A DNA stretch of 49,738 nucleotides from JBBPZA01 sp038199375 (lineage in GTDB: Bacteria; Actinomycetota; Thermoleophilia; Solirubrobacterales; Solirubrobacteraceae). Positions within the stretch are counted from its first letter, which is position 1. Every line of letters starts with the position of its first letter. The DNA is taken from the NCBI GenBank assembly GCA_038199375.1, contig JBBPZA010000049.1, forward strand, positions 1 through 49,738. Reading direction: 5' to 3'. Under the pieces are notes generated by a model, which was given only the letters and a program-made list of their open reading frames with translations, did no database searches and was not told where the DNA came from. Made by a program: the position numbers and the translations under genes. Positions 24,691 to 32,352 of the stretch are shown piece by piece.

Positions 24691-25440
24691 ATGGTGGCCC
24701 GGATGCGTCGTTGGATCATCGTGCTCACGGCTCTCGTCGTCGCCTCCGGCCTCGCCGTCACGGCCGTCACCGTGGCCGGCGCCGGGAGCGGGTCGCCGGA
24801 TCGCGAGCGCGCTAGAGACGGCGCCTCTCCCGCCCGCTTCAGCGGCGACCGCGCCCGCGACCGGGGGCGCTTTCGCGGAGGCGGGCGTCGCGGCTTCGGG
24901 CCGTTTGCCTTCGGGCCGGCGCGCGCGGTCTTCCGCGGAGTCGCCGACAAGCTCGACGTCACGCCGAAGCGGCTGAGGGAGGCGCTGCGCGGCGTCAAGC
25001 GGCGCCGGCTCGACCGCGCGGTGCAGGAGGGCACGATCACCATCGCCGAGCGCGACGCGCTTGGCGCCTGCCTCGAGCGCCGGCGCGGCGGGCGCCGGCG
25101 GGGCGGGAGCTGCGACGCCGGCGCGGCGCGAGCCGCGATGGGCAAGCTCAAGGCCGCCAAGCGTATGCAGGGCCGCGATCTGACAAAGCTCAAGGCCCAG
25201 CTCCTGGCAGACCTCGCCGCCGAGCTGGACAAGCCAGAGGCCGACGTGGCCGCGGCGATCCGCGCTTCGCTGGTCGGCGCGCTCGACAAGGCGGTGGCGC
25301 GCGGCTGGCTGACCGAGCGTGGGCGCGACCTCGCCACCGGTTGCTTCGACACGCCGGCGTCGTGCGATCGCAAGGCGCTCCGGGGCGAGCTGCGGCGCTC
25401 CTTCGGTGGCGGCGGCGGGCCGGGCAAGCGGCGCGGCTGA
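24691..25440 (+). CDS. Secreted or membrane-anchored basic protein with two internal repeats
   Basis: The 249-residue protein has an N-terminal hydrophobic segment (RWIIVLTALVVASGLAVTAV) that is a signal peptide or anchor, then an Arg/Gly-rich region. Two related roughly 45-residue units follow: KLDVTPKRLREALRGVKRRR ... TITIAERDALGACLE, and ELDKPEADVAAAIRASLVGA ... WLTERGRDLATGCFD. Each starts with a D-x-P helix and ends in an ERxxLxxxC(L/F) helix, so an internal duplication is likely. The last residues are Gly-rich. No named family is recognised. The two Cys at equivalent repeat positions are notable. Confidence 0.7.
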   Translation: MVARMRRWIIVLTALVVASGLAVTAVTVAGAGSGSPDRERARDGASPARFSGDRARDRGRFRGGGRRGFGPFAFGPARAVFRGVADKLDVTPKRLREALRGVKRRRLDRAVQEGTITIAERDALGACLERRRGGRRRGGSCDAGAARAAMGKLKAAKRMQGRDLTKLKAQLLADLAAELDKPEADVAAAIRASLVGALDKAVARGWLTERGRDLATGCFDTPASCDRKALRGELRRSFGGGGGPGKRRG

Positions 25441-25451
25441 GCTAGCCGCTA

Positions 25452-25512
25452 GCGACGCGTCGGGGTAAGCGGCGCGGATGGGGTTGCGACGCGTCCGGGT
25501 AAGGGGCGCGGA
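25452..25512. repeat. 27-bp direct repeat, two copies
   Basis: GCGACGCGTCGGGGTAAGCG and the following 7 bases (25452-25478) recur at 25486-25512 with two mismatches. They follow the stop of the secreted-repeat gene. The role is unknown. Confidence 0.7.
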
Positions 25513-25624
25513 GGAGCGTGCCGCCCCTCCGGCGTAGAACCTGGCGTAGCGCGTCAGGCGACGCGCAGGTTCTCGGGGTCGGTCGCGGTACGGATCAGCG
25601 AGCGCAGCCGCGAGGGCGGTCCGC

Positions 25625-26131
25625 TCAGCGTGTGGACGCGAGCGTGCCGGCGAGGTTGCCGCGCTGCCAAGCGGGATCGAACTGGCCCATCCGCCACGCG
25701 AGGTCGTCGAGTGACCGCGCGCGGCGGAGCCCCACGGATGTGATCAGTGCGTCGATCGCGTCGAGGACGTGAACGTGCGCCGCCTCGAGCCGCTCGCTGC
25801 CCGAGGGGTCGGCGCGCAGGCAGCGCGCGACGATGTCGGCGGCGTGACGGGCGAGCAGCAGCGCTTCCTCCCCCGCCTCCTTCGCGGGAGGAAGGGTTCC
25901 TTCGGCGGCCGCCGCCCGGGCGGCATCGAGCAGCACCAGGCGGTCCTCCTCGTCGAGGTGGTCGGAGGCCTGGAAGCCCGCGGTGCCGAGGTGCCGGTGA
26001 GCGAGGCGCAGGCTCGACGAGCCTTCGTGCGCTGCGCGCTCGCACACGAGCCTTCCCCGCTCGAGGACCAGATAGGCCAGGGCATGGTCACACTGGCTGG
26101 CCGGGGCGCTCGCTGACACCGATTCGCCCAT
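25625..26131 (-). CDS. Hypothetical helical protein
   Basis: From ATG 26131 (MGESVSASAPASQCDHALAY) the 168-residue protein is predicted mostly helical and acidic, with HRHLGTAGFQASDHLDEEDR and ALLLARHAADIVARCLRADP, ending LAGTLASTR. The His/Asp-rich four-helix look could suit a regulatory or stress role, but no family is recognised. The larger frame upstream of this Met is antisense to the epimerase fragment and was excluded. The gene is divergent from the epimerase remnant by 72 bases. Confidence 0.6.
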   Translation of the reverse strand: MGESVSASAPASQCDHALAYLVLERGRLVCERAAHEGSSSLRLAHRHLGTAGFQASDHLDEEDRLVLLDAARAAAAEGTLPPAKEAGEEALLLARHAADIVARCLRADPSGSERLEAAHVHVLDAIDALITSVGLRRARSLDDLAWRMGQFDPAWQRGNLAGTLASTR

Positions 26132-26203
26132 ACCCCGTGCGGGAGGGGCGGCAAACCGTCTGGGGAGGGATAACCGGCGCGTCGCGCGGGTAGGCGCCGA
26201 GGC

Positions 26204-26437
26204 ATGCGGATCGTGGTCATCGGCGCCACCGGCAACGCCGGCACCAGCGTGCTGGACGCGCTGTCGCGCGACGACGGGGTGGAGTCGATCCTCGGCATCG
26301 CGCGCCGACGGCCGGGCCTCGAGCTCCCCAAGGTCGCCTGGCTCGAGGCCGACGTGGCCGGGGATCCCCTCGAGCCCCTGCTGCGCGGCGCCGACGTCGT
26401 GATCCACCTCGCGTGGCTCATCCAGCCTTCCCGGGGG
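26204..26437 (+). pseudogene. NAD-dependent epimerase/dehydratase, N-terminal fragment
   Basis: It opens MRIVVIGATGNAGTSVLDAL, the GxxGxxG Rossmann motif of extended short-chain dehydrogenases, and continues ARRRPGLELPKVAWLEADVA and ADVVIHLAWLIQPSR. Homology-like sequence then stops at about 26437, well before the catalytic YxxxK. What follows is Arg-rich shadow sequence of a minus-strand fragment. The gene was cut by a rearrangement. Confidence 0.75.
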
Positions 26438-26787
26438 TCCCACACCAGGGCGACGCTCTCCCCCCGCGCTCGTAGGGCCTCGCGCAGGTCGGGGTTGGCG
26501 GCCATCCCCCGACCGGTAGTCGGCGACGAGGATCGCCGCCGCCCAGCCGACGGCGGCGCGCGCGGCGGCGCTCGCCGGGCCGATGGCGCCGGCCGTGGTG
26601 TCCGACGTACCGCACGAGCCCGGGATCGAGGTCGGGAAGGCGGTCTGCAGGAAGCGCGGCGCGCGCTGGACGAAGAGCGTCGCAGCCCCTCCCAGCGGTC
26701 CGCTGTGACGTCGCCGTCGGGAGCGGCGGCGAGCGCCGGGTCGTAGCCCCTCGGGGGGAAACCGCTTATCCGTCGCGCTACTCGCAC
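26430..26787 (-). pseudogene. Unrecognised gene fragment, multiple frames
   Basis: Coding-like sequence runs leftward from about 26787 in three successive frames: FPPRGYDPALAAAPDGDVTA DRWEGL; then TLFVQRAPRFLQTAFPTSIP and AAARAAVGWAAAILVADYRS; then MAANPDLREALRARGESVAL. It ends where the epimerase fragment on the other strand ends. It looks like the 5' part of a gene with two frameshifts, joined head-on to the epimerase. I do not recognise the family. Confidence 0.4.
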
Positions 26788-26841
26788 GATGAATGAATGA
26801 GCGGCACCGAACAGGGGTACCGGCGCGCCAGCGCGGCGGGG

Positions 26842-26869
26842 CCCGTCAGCGGTTCGGTTTCCTGACGGG
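26842..26869 (-). terminator. Second hairpin downstream of sigma gene
   Basis: CCCGTCAG (26842-26849) pairs perfectly with CTGACGGG (26862-26869). It lies beyond the larger hairpin at 26891-26921 when read from the sigma gene, giving two terminator-like stems in series. Confidence 0.5.
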
Positions 26870-26890
26870 AGGTCGAAACGTGGACGAGAA

Positions 26891-26921
26891 CCGCTGCGCC
26901 CGTCGCCGGCGGGCGCAGCGG
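26891..26921 (-). terminator. Strong hairpin downstream of SigB/F-type sigma gene
   Basis: CCGCTGCGCCCG and CGGGCGCAGCGG form a perfect 12-base stem with a 7-base loop, 12 bases past the sigma stop codon. Only a weak T-rich run follows. Confidence 0.7.
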
Positions 26922-26933
26922 CTCAGAGCGGGC

Positions 26934-27752
26934 TCACGCTGCGCCGGCCTCCTCCAGCGACCCTGCGTCGTCGCCCGCCGCCACGATCCGCATCCGCCCG
27001 ATCGCGCGGCGCATGAGGCGCGAGACCTGCATCTGGGAGACCCCCACGTGCCGGGCGATCTCCGACTGGGTCATCTCCGACCCGAAGCGCAGCTCGATGA
27101 TGCGTCGCTCGCGCTCGGGAAGGGTTCTCAGCGCGCCGATCACCGCGGAGCGGTCATCGACGAGATCGAAGCCCTCGTCGCTGTGCCCGACGGTCTCGCC
27201 GAGGGAGGACGCCTCCTCCTCGTCGTGGCGCGGGGCCTCCAGCGACGCGGGGTCGCGCGCGCCTTCGGCGAGCAGCGCCTCCAAGACGTCCTCGACCGGC
27301 AGGCCCAGCGCGTCGCCGAGCTCGGCCGGGGTCGGCGAGCGGTCGAGCTTGGCGATCAGCTGCTCGTTGGCCCGCCGGACGTCGAGCGTGCGTTCCTGCA
27401 TGCCGCGCGGCATGTGAACCGCCCAGCGGGTGTTCCTCAGGTAGCGCTTGAGCTCTCCGGACATCGTGGGGAAGGCGAACGTCGACAGGCTCGTCTCCCG
27501 CGACAAGTCAAAACGCTCGATTGCCGCGATGAGGCCGACCGTGGCCGCCTGGGTGAGATCGTCGACCGACTCGTGGGCGCGGGCGTAGCGCCGCGCGAGT
27601 TGGCGGGCAGCGGGCAGGAAGCGACGCACGAGCTCCTCTTGGGCGCGCCGGTCGCGGGCGCACTGCCAGCGACGGATGAGCTCTCGCTCGGCGAGCGAGT
27701 CCAGTGGCTCGCAAAGAGCGCTCGAAACGGGCGACGGCGCGAATGCGCCCAT
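26934..27752 (-). CDS. SigB/SigF-type RNA polymerase sigma factor
   Basis: From ATG 27752 (GGAGG 5 bases upstream) the 272-residue protein has region 2 (YARAHESVDDLTQAATVGLI AAIERFDL, then FAFPTMSGELKRYLRNTRWA), region 3 (VRRANEQLIAKLDRSPTPAE) and region 4 (LPERERRIIELRFGSEMTQS EIARHVGVSQMQVSRLMRRA). This is the general-stress/sporulation SigB/F/G group, normally held by an anti-sigma RsbW/SpoIIAB kinase. No such partner gene is adjacent. A 9-codon longer GTG start at 27779 is less likely. Confidence 0.95.
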   Translation of the reverse strand: MGAFAPSPVSSALCEPLDSLAERELIRRWQCARDRRAQEELVRRFLPAARQLARRYARAHESVDDLTQAATVGLIAAIERFDLSRETSLSTFAFPTMSGELKRYLRNTRWAVHMPRGMQERTLDVRRANEQLIAKLDRSPTPAELGDALGLPVEDVLEALLAEGARDPASLEAPRHDEEEASSLGETVGHSDEGFDLVDDRSAVIGALRTLPERERRIIELRFGSEMTQSEIARHVGVSQMQVSRLMRRAIGRMRIVAAGDDAGSLEEAGAA

Positions 27753-27967
27753 GGAAACCTCCAGGTCGCGTGGACCCAAGAGGTCCGGCGCAGGCTCTCA
27801 CCCCAACCTCAGCCGTCCCGCTTCGGGAAAGTCGAGCCCCGTCCCAGCCATGGTCCGATGCCCCAAACGAAGTAATACCCGATTCGGGGTAGGCCAACGC
27901 GCCAGCTCGTCAAAACGGCAGCCGAGGCGAGGTGGGCGGCCTGGGCGGTGTGCCATCCTCGATCCGG

Positions 27968-29188
27968 ATGCGTCGCCCCTGGCTCCTCCTCGCCGCACTC
28001 ATCCTCGTGGGTCTCGCCGCGTGTGGAAGCGCGGACACCGACGAGGGCGAGGCAGCCCCCGCCGCCTCACCGCGCGAGCGCGATGGCCCCGGAGACGGAG
28101 CACGACCGCCTGCCCGGCCGGCCGCCAGCGGGCTCAGGCTCGCTCGCGTCGGCTCCTTCGACCAGCCGCTCTACGTGACGGCGCCACCCGGCGACAAGCG
28201 CCGGGTCTTCGTGGTCGAGCAGCCGGGACGCATCCGCATCGTGCGCAAAGGGAAGGTGCGATCCCAGCCGTTCCTAGACGTCTCCCGCGCGATCTCGTGC
28301 TGTGGCGAGCAGGGGCTCCTGTCGATGGCGTTCGCGCCGGACTACGCGAAGTCCGGCCTCTTCTACGTCGACTACACCGACAAGGCGGGTGACACACGCG
28401 TGGTCGAGTACCGCGCCGCCGGGCCCGACAAGGCCGATCCCTCGAGCGCTCGCGTCGTCCTCGGCGTCGATCAGCCCGAGGCCAACCACAACGGCGGGCT
28501 GGTCGCCTTCGGGCCCGACGGGCTCTTGTACGTCGGGCTCGGCGACGGCGGCGGGGGCGACGACCAGCACGGCTCGCGGGGCAACGGCCAAGACCTCGGA
28601 ACGCTGCTCGGGAAGATCCTCCGCGTCGATCCCGGCAAGAGCGGCCGGCGCGCCTACACCGTCCCGAGCTCGAACCCGTTCCGCACGCGCACCGGAGCGC
28701 GTCCGGAGATCTATCTCTACGGGGTACGCAATCCATGGCGCTTCTCGTTCGATCGAGGCACGGGCGACCTGAGCGTCGGAGACGTCGGGCAGGACCGCCA
28801 GGAGGAGGTCACCTTCTTCGAGCGCGACAAGGGGCGGGGCAAGAACCTCGGATGGCGCCCGTTCGAGGGCCGGTTGCGCAACTTCGACGAGCCGGCGCCC
28901 GGAGCGGTGTCGCCCCAGCTGGTCTACGGGCGCGCGGGCGGCAGCTGCTCGGTCACCGGCGGCTACGTCGTCCGCGACCCCGGCCTGTCCGCGCTGCGGG
29001 GCCGGTACGTGTACGGCGACTACTGCGCCGGTCGCCTCTACAGCGTCAAGCTGTCGCGCTCGAGTGCACGCGGTCGGCGTTCGGTCGGCCTCACCGTCCC
29101 GTCGCTCACCTCCTTCGGCGAGGACGCCGCGGGCCGCGTCTACGTGGTCTCGGGCGACGGCCCTGTCTATCGGCTCGTCGCCCGCTGA
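27968..29188 (+). CDS. PQQ-dependent sugar dehydrogenase-like lipoprotein
   Basis: The 406-residue protein starts at ATG 27968 with a lipoprotein signal (LLLAALILVGLAAC, lipid-anchored Cys19). A disordered Pro/Ala linker is followed by a six-bladed propeller of the glucose/sorbosone dehydrogenase family: RRVFVVEQPGRIRIV, GLLSMAFAPDY, NHNGGLVAFGPDGLLYVGLG, EIYLYGVRNPWRFSFDRGTG, RYVYGDYCAGRLYSV. Members oxidise aldose sugars with PQQ and calcium. It would work outside the membrane. No PQQ-synthesis genes are in the window. It converges on the ECF sigma gene. Confidence 0.93.
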   Translation: MRRPWLLLAALILVGLAACGSADTDEGEAAPAASPRERDGPGDGARPPARPAASGLRLARVGSFDQPLYVTAPPGDKRRVFVVEQPGRIRIVRKGKVRSQPFLDVSRAISCCGEQGLLSMAFAPDYAKSGLFYVDYTDKAGDTRVVEYRAAGPDKADPSSARVVLGVDQPEANHNGGLVAFGPDGLLYVGLGDGGGGDDQHGSRGNGQDLGTLLGKILRVDPGKSGRRAYTVPSSNPFRTRTGARPEIYLYGVRNPWRFSFDRGTGDLSVGDVGQDRQEEVTFFERDKGRGKNLGWRPFEGRLRNFDEPAPGAVSPQLVYGRAGGSCSVTGGYVVRDPGLSALRGRYVYGDYCAGRLYSVKLSRSSARGRRSVGLTVPSLTSFGEDAAGRVYVVSGDGPVYRLVAR

Positions 29189-29223
29189 GACCGGCTCCCC
29201 AGAGTCCATCCGAAAACGGGCGC

Positions 29224-29240
29224 GCCGAAACCGTTTCGGC
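29224..29240. terminator. Bidirectional hairpin
   Basis: GCCGAAA-CCG-TTTCGGC is a perfect 7-base stem with a 3-base loop, in the 59-base gap between the convergent dehydrogenase and ECF sigma genes. Confidence 0.6.
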
Positions 29241-29247
29241 TGGGCTC

Positions 29248-30738
29248 TTAGCCCGAGCCGCCGGGCGAGCTCGAACCGGAGCCCGACGGCTGCGCCGAGC
29301 CCGATCCGCTCCCGGTGAAGCCGCTCTGCTTTTGCAGCGACCCGATCGTAGAGCCGGTGGACGGGGCGCGTGCGGTGTCCTTGCCCGGGGCATCGGGGTC
29401 CTCGGGGCGGCTGCCGCTGACGCCGAGGTTGACCTTGCCGTCAGGGTCCACTGTGACCGGGACGCCTGCCTGGTCGACGAGCGGCGCGGGCTCGGGGGCC
29501 GGGTCCTCGACGAGGCCGGAGGGATAGTTGACGTCTTCGGGGACCGCGGCCGGTGCGGGCTTGACCGGCGCCTTGTCCTTGTCCGCCTTGCGCTTCGCCT
29601 TGGCGGCCTTCTCGCGCTCGGTGGCGGGAGCCGAGCGCTGATCGGCGGAGGCGGCGCGCTCGCGGGGAAGCTCGATGGGGGTGGCGGCGGCGGCGCTGGT
29701 GCTCGGGGTCCTCTGTGCGCCCGGCGCCGTCATCGCCGAGGCGTTACGGCCGTCGCGACCGCCGGCGCCGTCCTTGATCTTGCTGCTGACCTCGACGGCG
29801 CCGCCCGCGGCGACAACGGTCGAGCAGACGATCGCCGCCACCTTGCAGGCCGTCGCGGCGGCGGCGCCGCCCCCGGCCACCGCTCCGCCCGAGGCCGCGG
29901 CGCCGCCTCCCGCCGCCGCGCCCGAGCCCCCGGCACCCAGGCCGAGGAGCTTGGCGACCAGCGAGAAGGGCCCGGAGGGGGGTGCGAAGGCGGCGAGCTC
30001 GCGCTGGGTCGCGCGCAGGGAGGTCTTGTACTCCAGGCAGGGTGAGCAGTCCTTGAGGTGCCGCCGGGCGCGTCCGGTCGCGCGCACGCCGCGCTCGTGG
30101 GCTGAGACGAGGTCCGAGCGGATCTCGACGCAGGCGATGTCACGCGCCTCGGCGGCGCGCACCAGGCCGATGCGAGCGCGGACGAGCAGCGACTTGACCG
30201 CGGCGACGGTGACCCCGTGAGCGTCGGCGAGGTCCGAGTAGGAGGCGCCCTCGAGCTCTCGCATGAGCAGCATGGACCGCTGCTGCTCGGGCAGTCGCCG
30301 TACGTCGGCGATGAGCCGGCGCAGATCCTCACGGCGCTCGGCCTCGGCCAGGGGGTCGGGAAGGGTTGAGGCCGTCAGCTCGACACCCTCGAGCGGGATG
30401 ACCTGGGGGCGGCGGAGCTGGTCGATGCAGCGGTTGTGGGCGACCCGGTAGAGCCACGCGCGCAGGGAGATGGGCCTGTCGGAGGCCGGCAGCGCGGCGT
30501 GGGCCCGGATGAAGACGTCCTGGAGAGCGTCCTCTGCGTCCTGGCGCGAGCCCGAGAGCATCTGGCGCATGTAGGCGAACAGCCGCTGGCGATAGCGGTC
30601 GTGGATCACCCGGAAGGCCTCCTCGGAGCCGGCCCGGAACAGGGCGACGAGCTGTTCGTCTGACCTGAGGCGCAGCAGCGGCGCCGAAAGCGAGATTCCG
30701 GTGAGCCGTGCCGGGGCTTGGAGAGCGGAGGCTTCCAT
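29248..30738 (-). CDS. ECF sigma factor with zinc-finger-like, transmembrane and Ser/Gly-rich extension
   Basis: From ATG 30738 (AAAGG upstream) the 496-residue protein has region 2 (AFRVIHDRYRQRLFAYMRQM, AEDALQDVFIRAHAALP, LRAWLYRVAHNRCIDQLRRP) and region 4 (MLLMRELEGASYSDLADAHG, VTVAAVKSLLVRARIGLVRA). An anti-sigma-like Cys motif follows (RRHLKDCSPCLEYK, H-x3-C-x2-C), then a Gly/Ala-rich hydrophobic span (ATACKVAAIVCSTVVAAGGA) and a long Lys/Pro/Ser/Gly tail. The architecture repeats that of the sigma factor at 21006-22625, so both look like one-piece, possibly membrane-tethered regulators. The motifs are clear; tethering is inference. Confidence 0.9.
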   Translation of the reverse strand: MEASALQAPARLTGISLSAPLLRLRSDEQLVALFRAGSEEAFRVIHDRYRQRLFAYMRQMLSGSRQDAEDALQDVFIRAHAALPASDRPISLRAWLYRVAHNRCIDQLRRPQVIPLEGVELTASTLPDPLAEAERREDLRRLIADVRRLPEQQRSMLLMRELEGASYSDLADAHGVTVAAVKSLLVRARIGLVRAAEARDIACVEIRSDLVSAHERGVRATGRARRHLKDCSPCLEYKTSLRATQRELAAFAPPSGPFSLVAKLLGLGAGGSGAAAGGGAAASGGAVAGGGAAAATACKVAAIVCSTVVAAGGAVEVSSKIKDGAGGRDGRNASAMTAPGAQRTPSTSAAAATPIELPRERAASADQRSAPATEREKAAKAKRKADKDKAPVKPAPAAVPEDVNYPSGLVEDPAPEPAPLVDQAGVPVTVDPDGKVNLGVSGSRPEDPDAPGKDTARAPSTGSTIGSLQKQSGFTGSGSGSAQPSGSGSSSPGGSG

Positions 30739-30757
30739 GCGCGACCTTTCGCACACA

Positions 30758-30784
30758 GTAACTGGCTGGGCCGACGAAAGTTAC
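30758..30784. promoter_or_regulatory. Inverted repeat upstream of ECF sigma gene
   Basis: GTAACT (30758-30763) and AGTTAC (30779-30784) are perfect arms 15 bases apart, 19 bases upstream of the sigma start. It is a candidate operator or autoregulated promoter element. Confidence 0.4.
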
Positions 30785-31316
30785 GCGAAAGGGGAGGCTC
30801 GGACGTCGACCTTCCCCGGCTCGGTCCCGTAGACCCGCTCCGATCGACCGATCTTCTGACCCGGAGGCCCTTCCCGATCCCTGCCCCTTGCCCGCTTGCG
30901 CTTGCCGCTTCGCCTGCCGTCAATGCCGCCGTGATCTGGGTTCGCGAGCCGGCTATCGCCTGGCGGCCGTAGATCGTGTCGGCGCCGGCTCCGCCGCTGA
31001 CGGTGTCCTCGCCCGCGCCGGCGTAGCTGGCGTCTTCGCCGGCATCGAGCGCTACTCGATCGCCGCCGGTACCACCGATGACCAGATCGAAGCCTGCTCC
31101 GGCGGTGACGACGTCAGCGCCCGGGCCGGCCTCGAGGTAGTCGGCGCCTGCGCGCCCGGTAAGCATGTCGTCTCCGTCCTCGCCGAAGATCTGGTCGGGC
31201 CCGTCGGTGCCGGTCAGCTCCTCGGCCTGCGGGGTCCCGAGCAGGGTGTCGGCGAGGTCGGCGTCGCGGTTGCAGCGAGGAGGACGCTTGTCGTGGCCAG
31301 CAGCAGGAGTACGCAT
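30781..31316 (-). pseudogene. RTX (haemolysin-type calcium-binding) repeat protein, damaged
   Basis: Minus-strand sequence from about 31250 to 30965 encodes several nonapeptide calcium-binding repeats: GTDGPDQIFGEDGDDML TG, AGADYLEAGPGADVVTAGAG, GAGEDTVSGGAGADTIYG. The frame has an ATG at 31316 but no signal there. A good signal-peptide core (CVLLLLATTSVLLAATAT) sits just upstream in another frame without a start codon. The end is also unclear: one frame closes with a TAA at 30781-30783, another runs into the sigma gene. RTX repeats normally fold in the extracellular calcium environment. The gene seems broken at both ends, next to the transposase fragment. Confidence 0.6.
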
Positions 31317-31337
31317 TCAGGGGGTCTCGGCGTGTTG

Positions 31338-31352
31338 AGCAGGGTTCCTGCT
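31338..31352. repeat. Short perfect inverted repeat AGCAGG-GTT-CCTGCT
   Basis: It lies between the RTX fragment and the IS66-type frame (31375). It could be a small hairpin or part of an element end. No target duplication is visible. Confidence 0.4.
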
Positions 31353-31374
31353 GTTTGCAGGGAATATTGCGTGT

Positions 31375-32352
31375 GTGAGGCGTGAGGATGCGCGGGCGGT
31401 GTATCGGTCGGGGGAGGACGCCGTCGTTGAGCTGCTGGTCGCGCTGGCGGCGCGTGTGGAGGAGATGGAGCGTCGGCTGGGCCAGAACTCGTCGAACAGC
31501 TCGCGGCCGCCGTGGAGCGACCCGCCGCAGACGCCGAAGCGTTCGGGGAGCGGGCGGTCGGGGCGTAAGCGGGGCGGGCAGCCCGGCCATGGGGGCCACC
31601 ATCGCGAGATGGCCGCCAACCCGGACGCGACGGTTGAGCATCCGCCCGAGAGTTGCGATGGGTGCGGCGCGGGTCTCGCGGACGGCGAGCCGGTCGGCGA
31701 GCCGGTCTGCCACCAGGTGTGGGAGCTGCCGGCGGTCGTGTGCCTGGTGACCGAGCACCAGCGGCTGCGGCGCCGCTGCAAGTGCTGGGGCAAGGTCACG
31801 CTCGCCGACGTTCCCGCCGGGGTGCCGGCCGGGGCGTTCGGCCCGAACCTGTGCGCGACCGTCGTCTCGCTGTGCGCGCACATGTACGGGCTCAGGCAGC
31901 TCACTGACGTCACCAACAAGGCGCTCTCGCCGGGCATCAACGATCCGACCACCGCGGTGCACGCGTTGGGCCACAGCTGCGCGTTGCTGTGCGAACTGAG
32001 CCGGCACGACCTGGGTCCTCGCTTGCTTCGCGACCAGCGCGGCCAGGTCCGCGTCGTCCTGGCGCAACGCGGGTTTGCCGACCTGCTCGAGCTCGCCATC
32101 GCGCAGCCGCGCCGCTATGGCGCCGGCGATCCCTCCGTCCTGGGCCGGCTGTTCGAGCTGTTGCGCGAGCTTGCGTGGTGCACGGAGCAGTCCGACCACC
32201 GCCGAGCCGTCGCCGAGCAACTGACCCGCCTGCGCGCGAGCGCGGCCGCTCAGGACTTCGACGCCGCCGAGAGCACGCGGCTGGCCGAGCTGGCCACCCA
32301 GGTCGAGCACGCACAGGCGGGGCGCTGGACGCCGGCATCGAGCACGCTGTGA
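31375..32352 (+). CDS. Chimera: IS66-type transposase N-terminus joined to DUF2254 C-terminus
   Basis: The first roughly 165 residues (from GTG 31375) are the N-terminal part of an IS66-family transposase: a coiled-coil start, NSSNSSRPPWSDPPQTPKRS, GGQPGHGGHHRE, then a zinc-finger-like set of Cys (CDGCGAG, RRRCKCWG) and GPNLCATVVSLCAHM. From about 31885 the frame becomes YGLRQLTDVTNKALSPGIND PTTAVHALG, the signature of the cytoplasmic C-terminal domain of DUF2254 membrane proteins. It continues to the stop, which overlaps mscS (GTGA). The DDE domain of the transposase and the membrane helices of DUF2254 are both absent. Insertion followed by deletion is the simplest origin. The protein is probably not a working transposase. 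Confidence 0.75.
   Translation: MRREDARAVYRSGEDAVVELLVALAARVEEMERRLGQNSSNSSRPPWSDPPQTPKRSGSGRSGRKRGGQPGHGGHHREMAANPDATVEHPPESCDGCGAGLADGEPVGEPVCHQVWELPAVVCLVTEHQRLRRRCKCWGKVTLADVPAGVPAGAFGPNLCATVVSLCAHMYGLRQLTDVTNKALSPGINDPTTAVHALGHSCALLCELSRHDLGPRLLRDQRGQVRVVLAQRGFADLLELAIAQPRRYGAGDPSVLGRLFELLRELAWCTEQSDHRRAVAEQLTRLRASAAAQDFDAAESTRLAELATQVEHAQAGRWTPASSTL

Noticed and set aside
31989..32348. N-terminal 120 residues of the long frame containing mscS
   Set aside because: Arg/Pro-rich shadow of the DUF2254 half. The GTG at 32349, overlapping the upstream stop, gives the normal MscS start.
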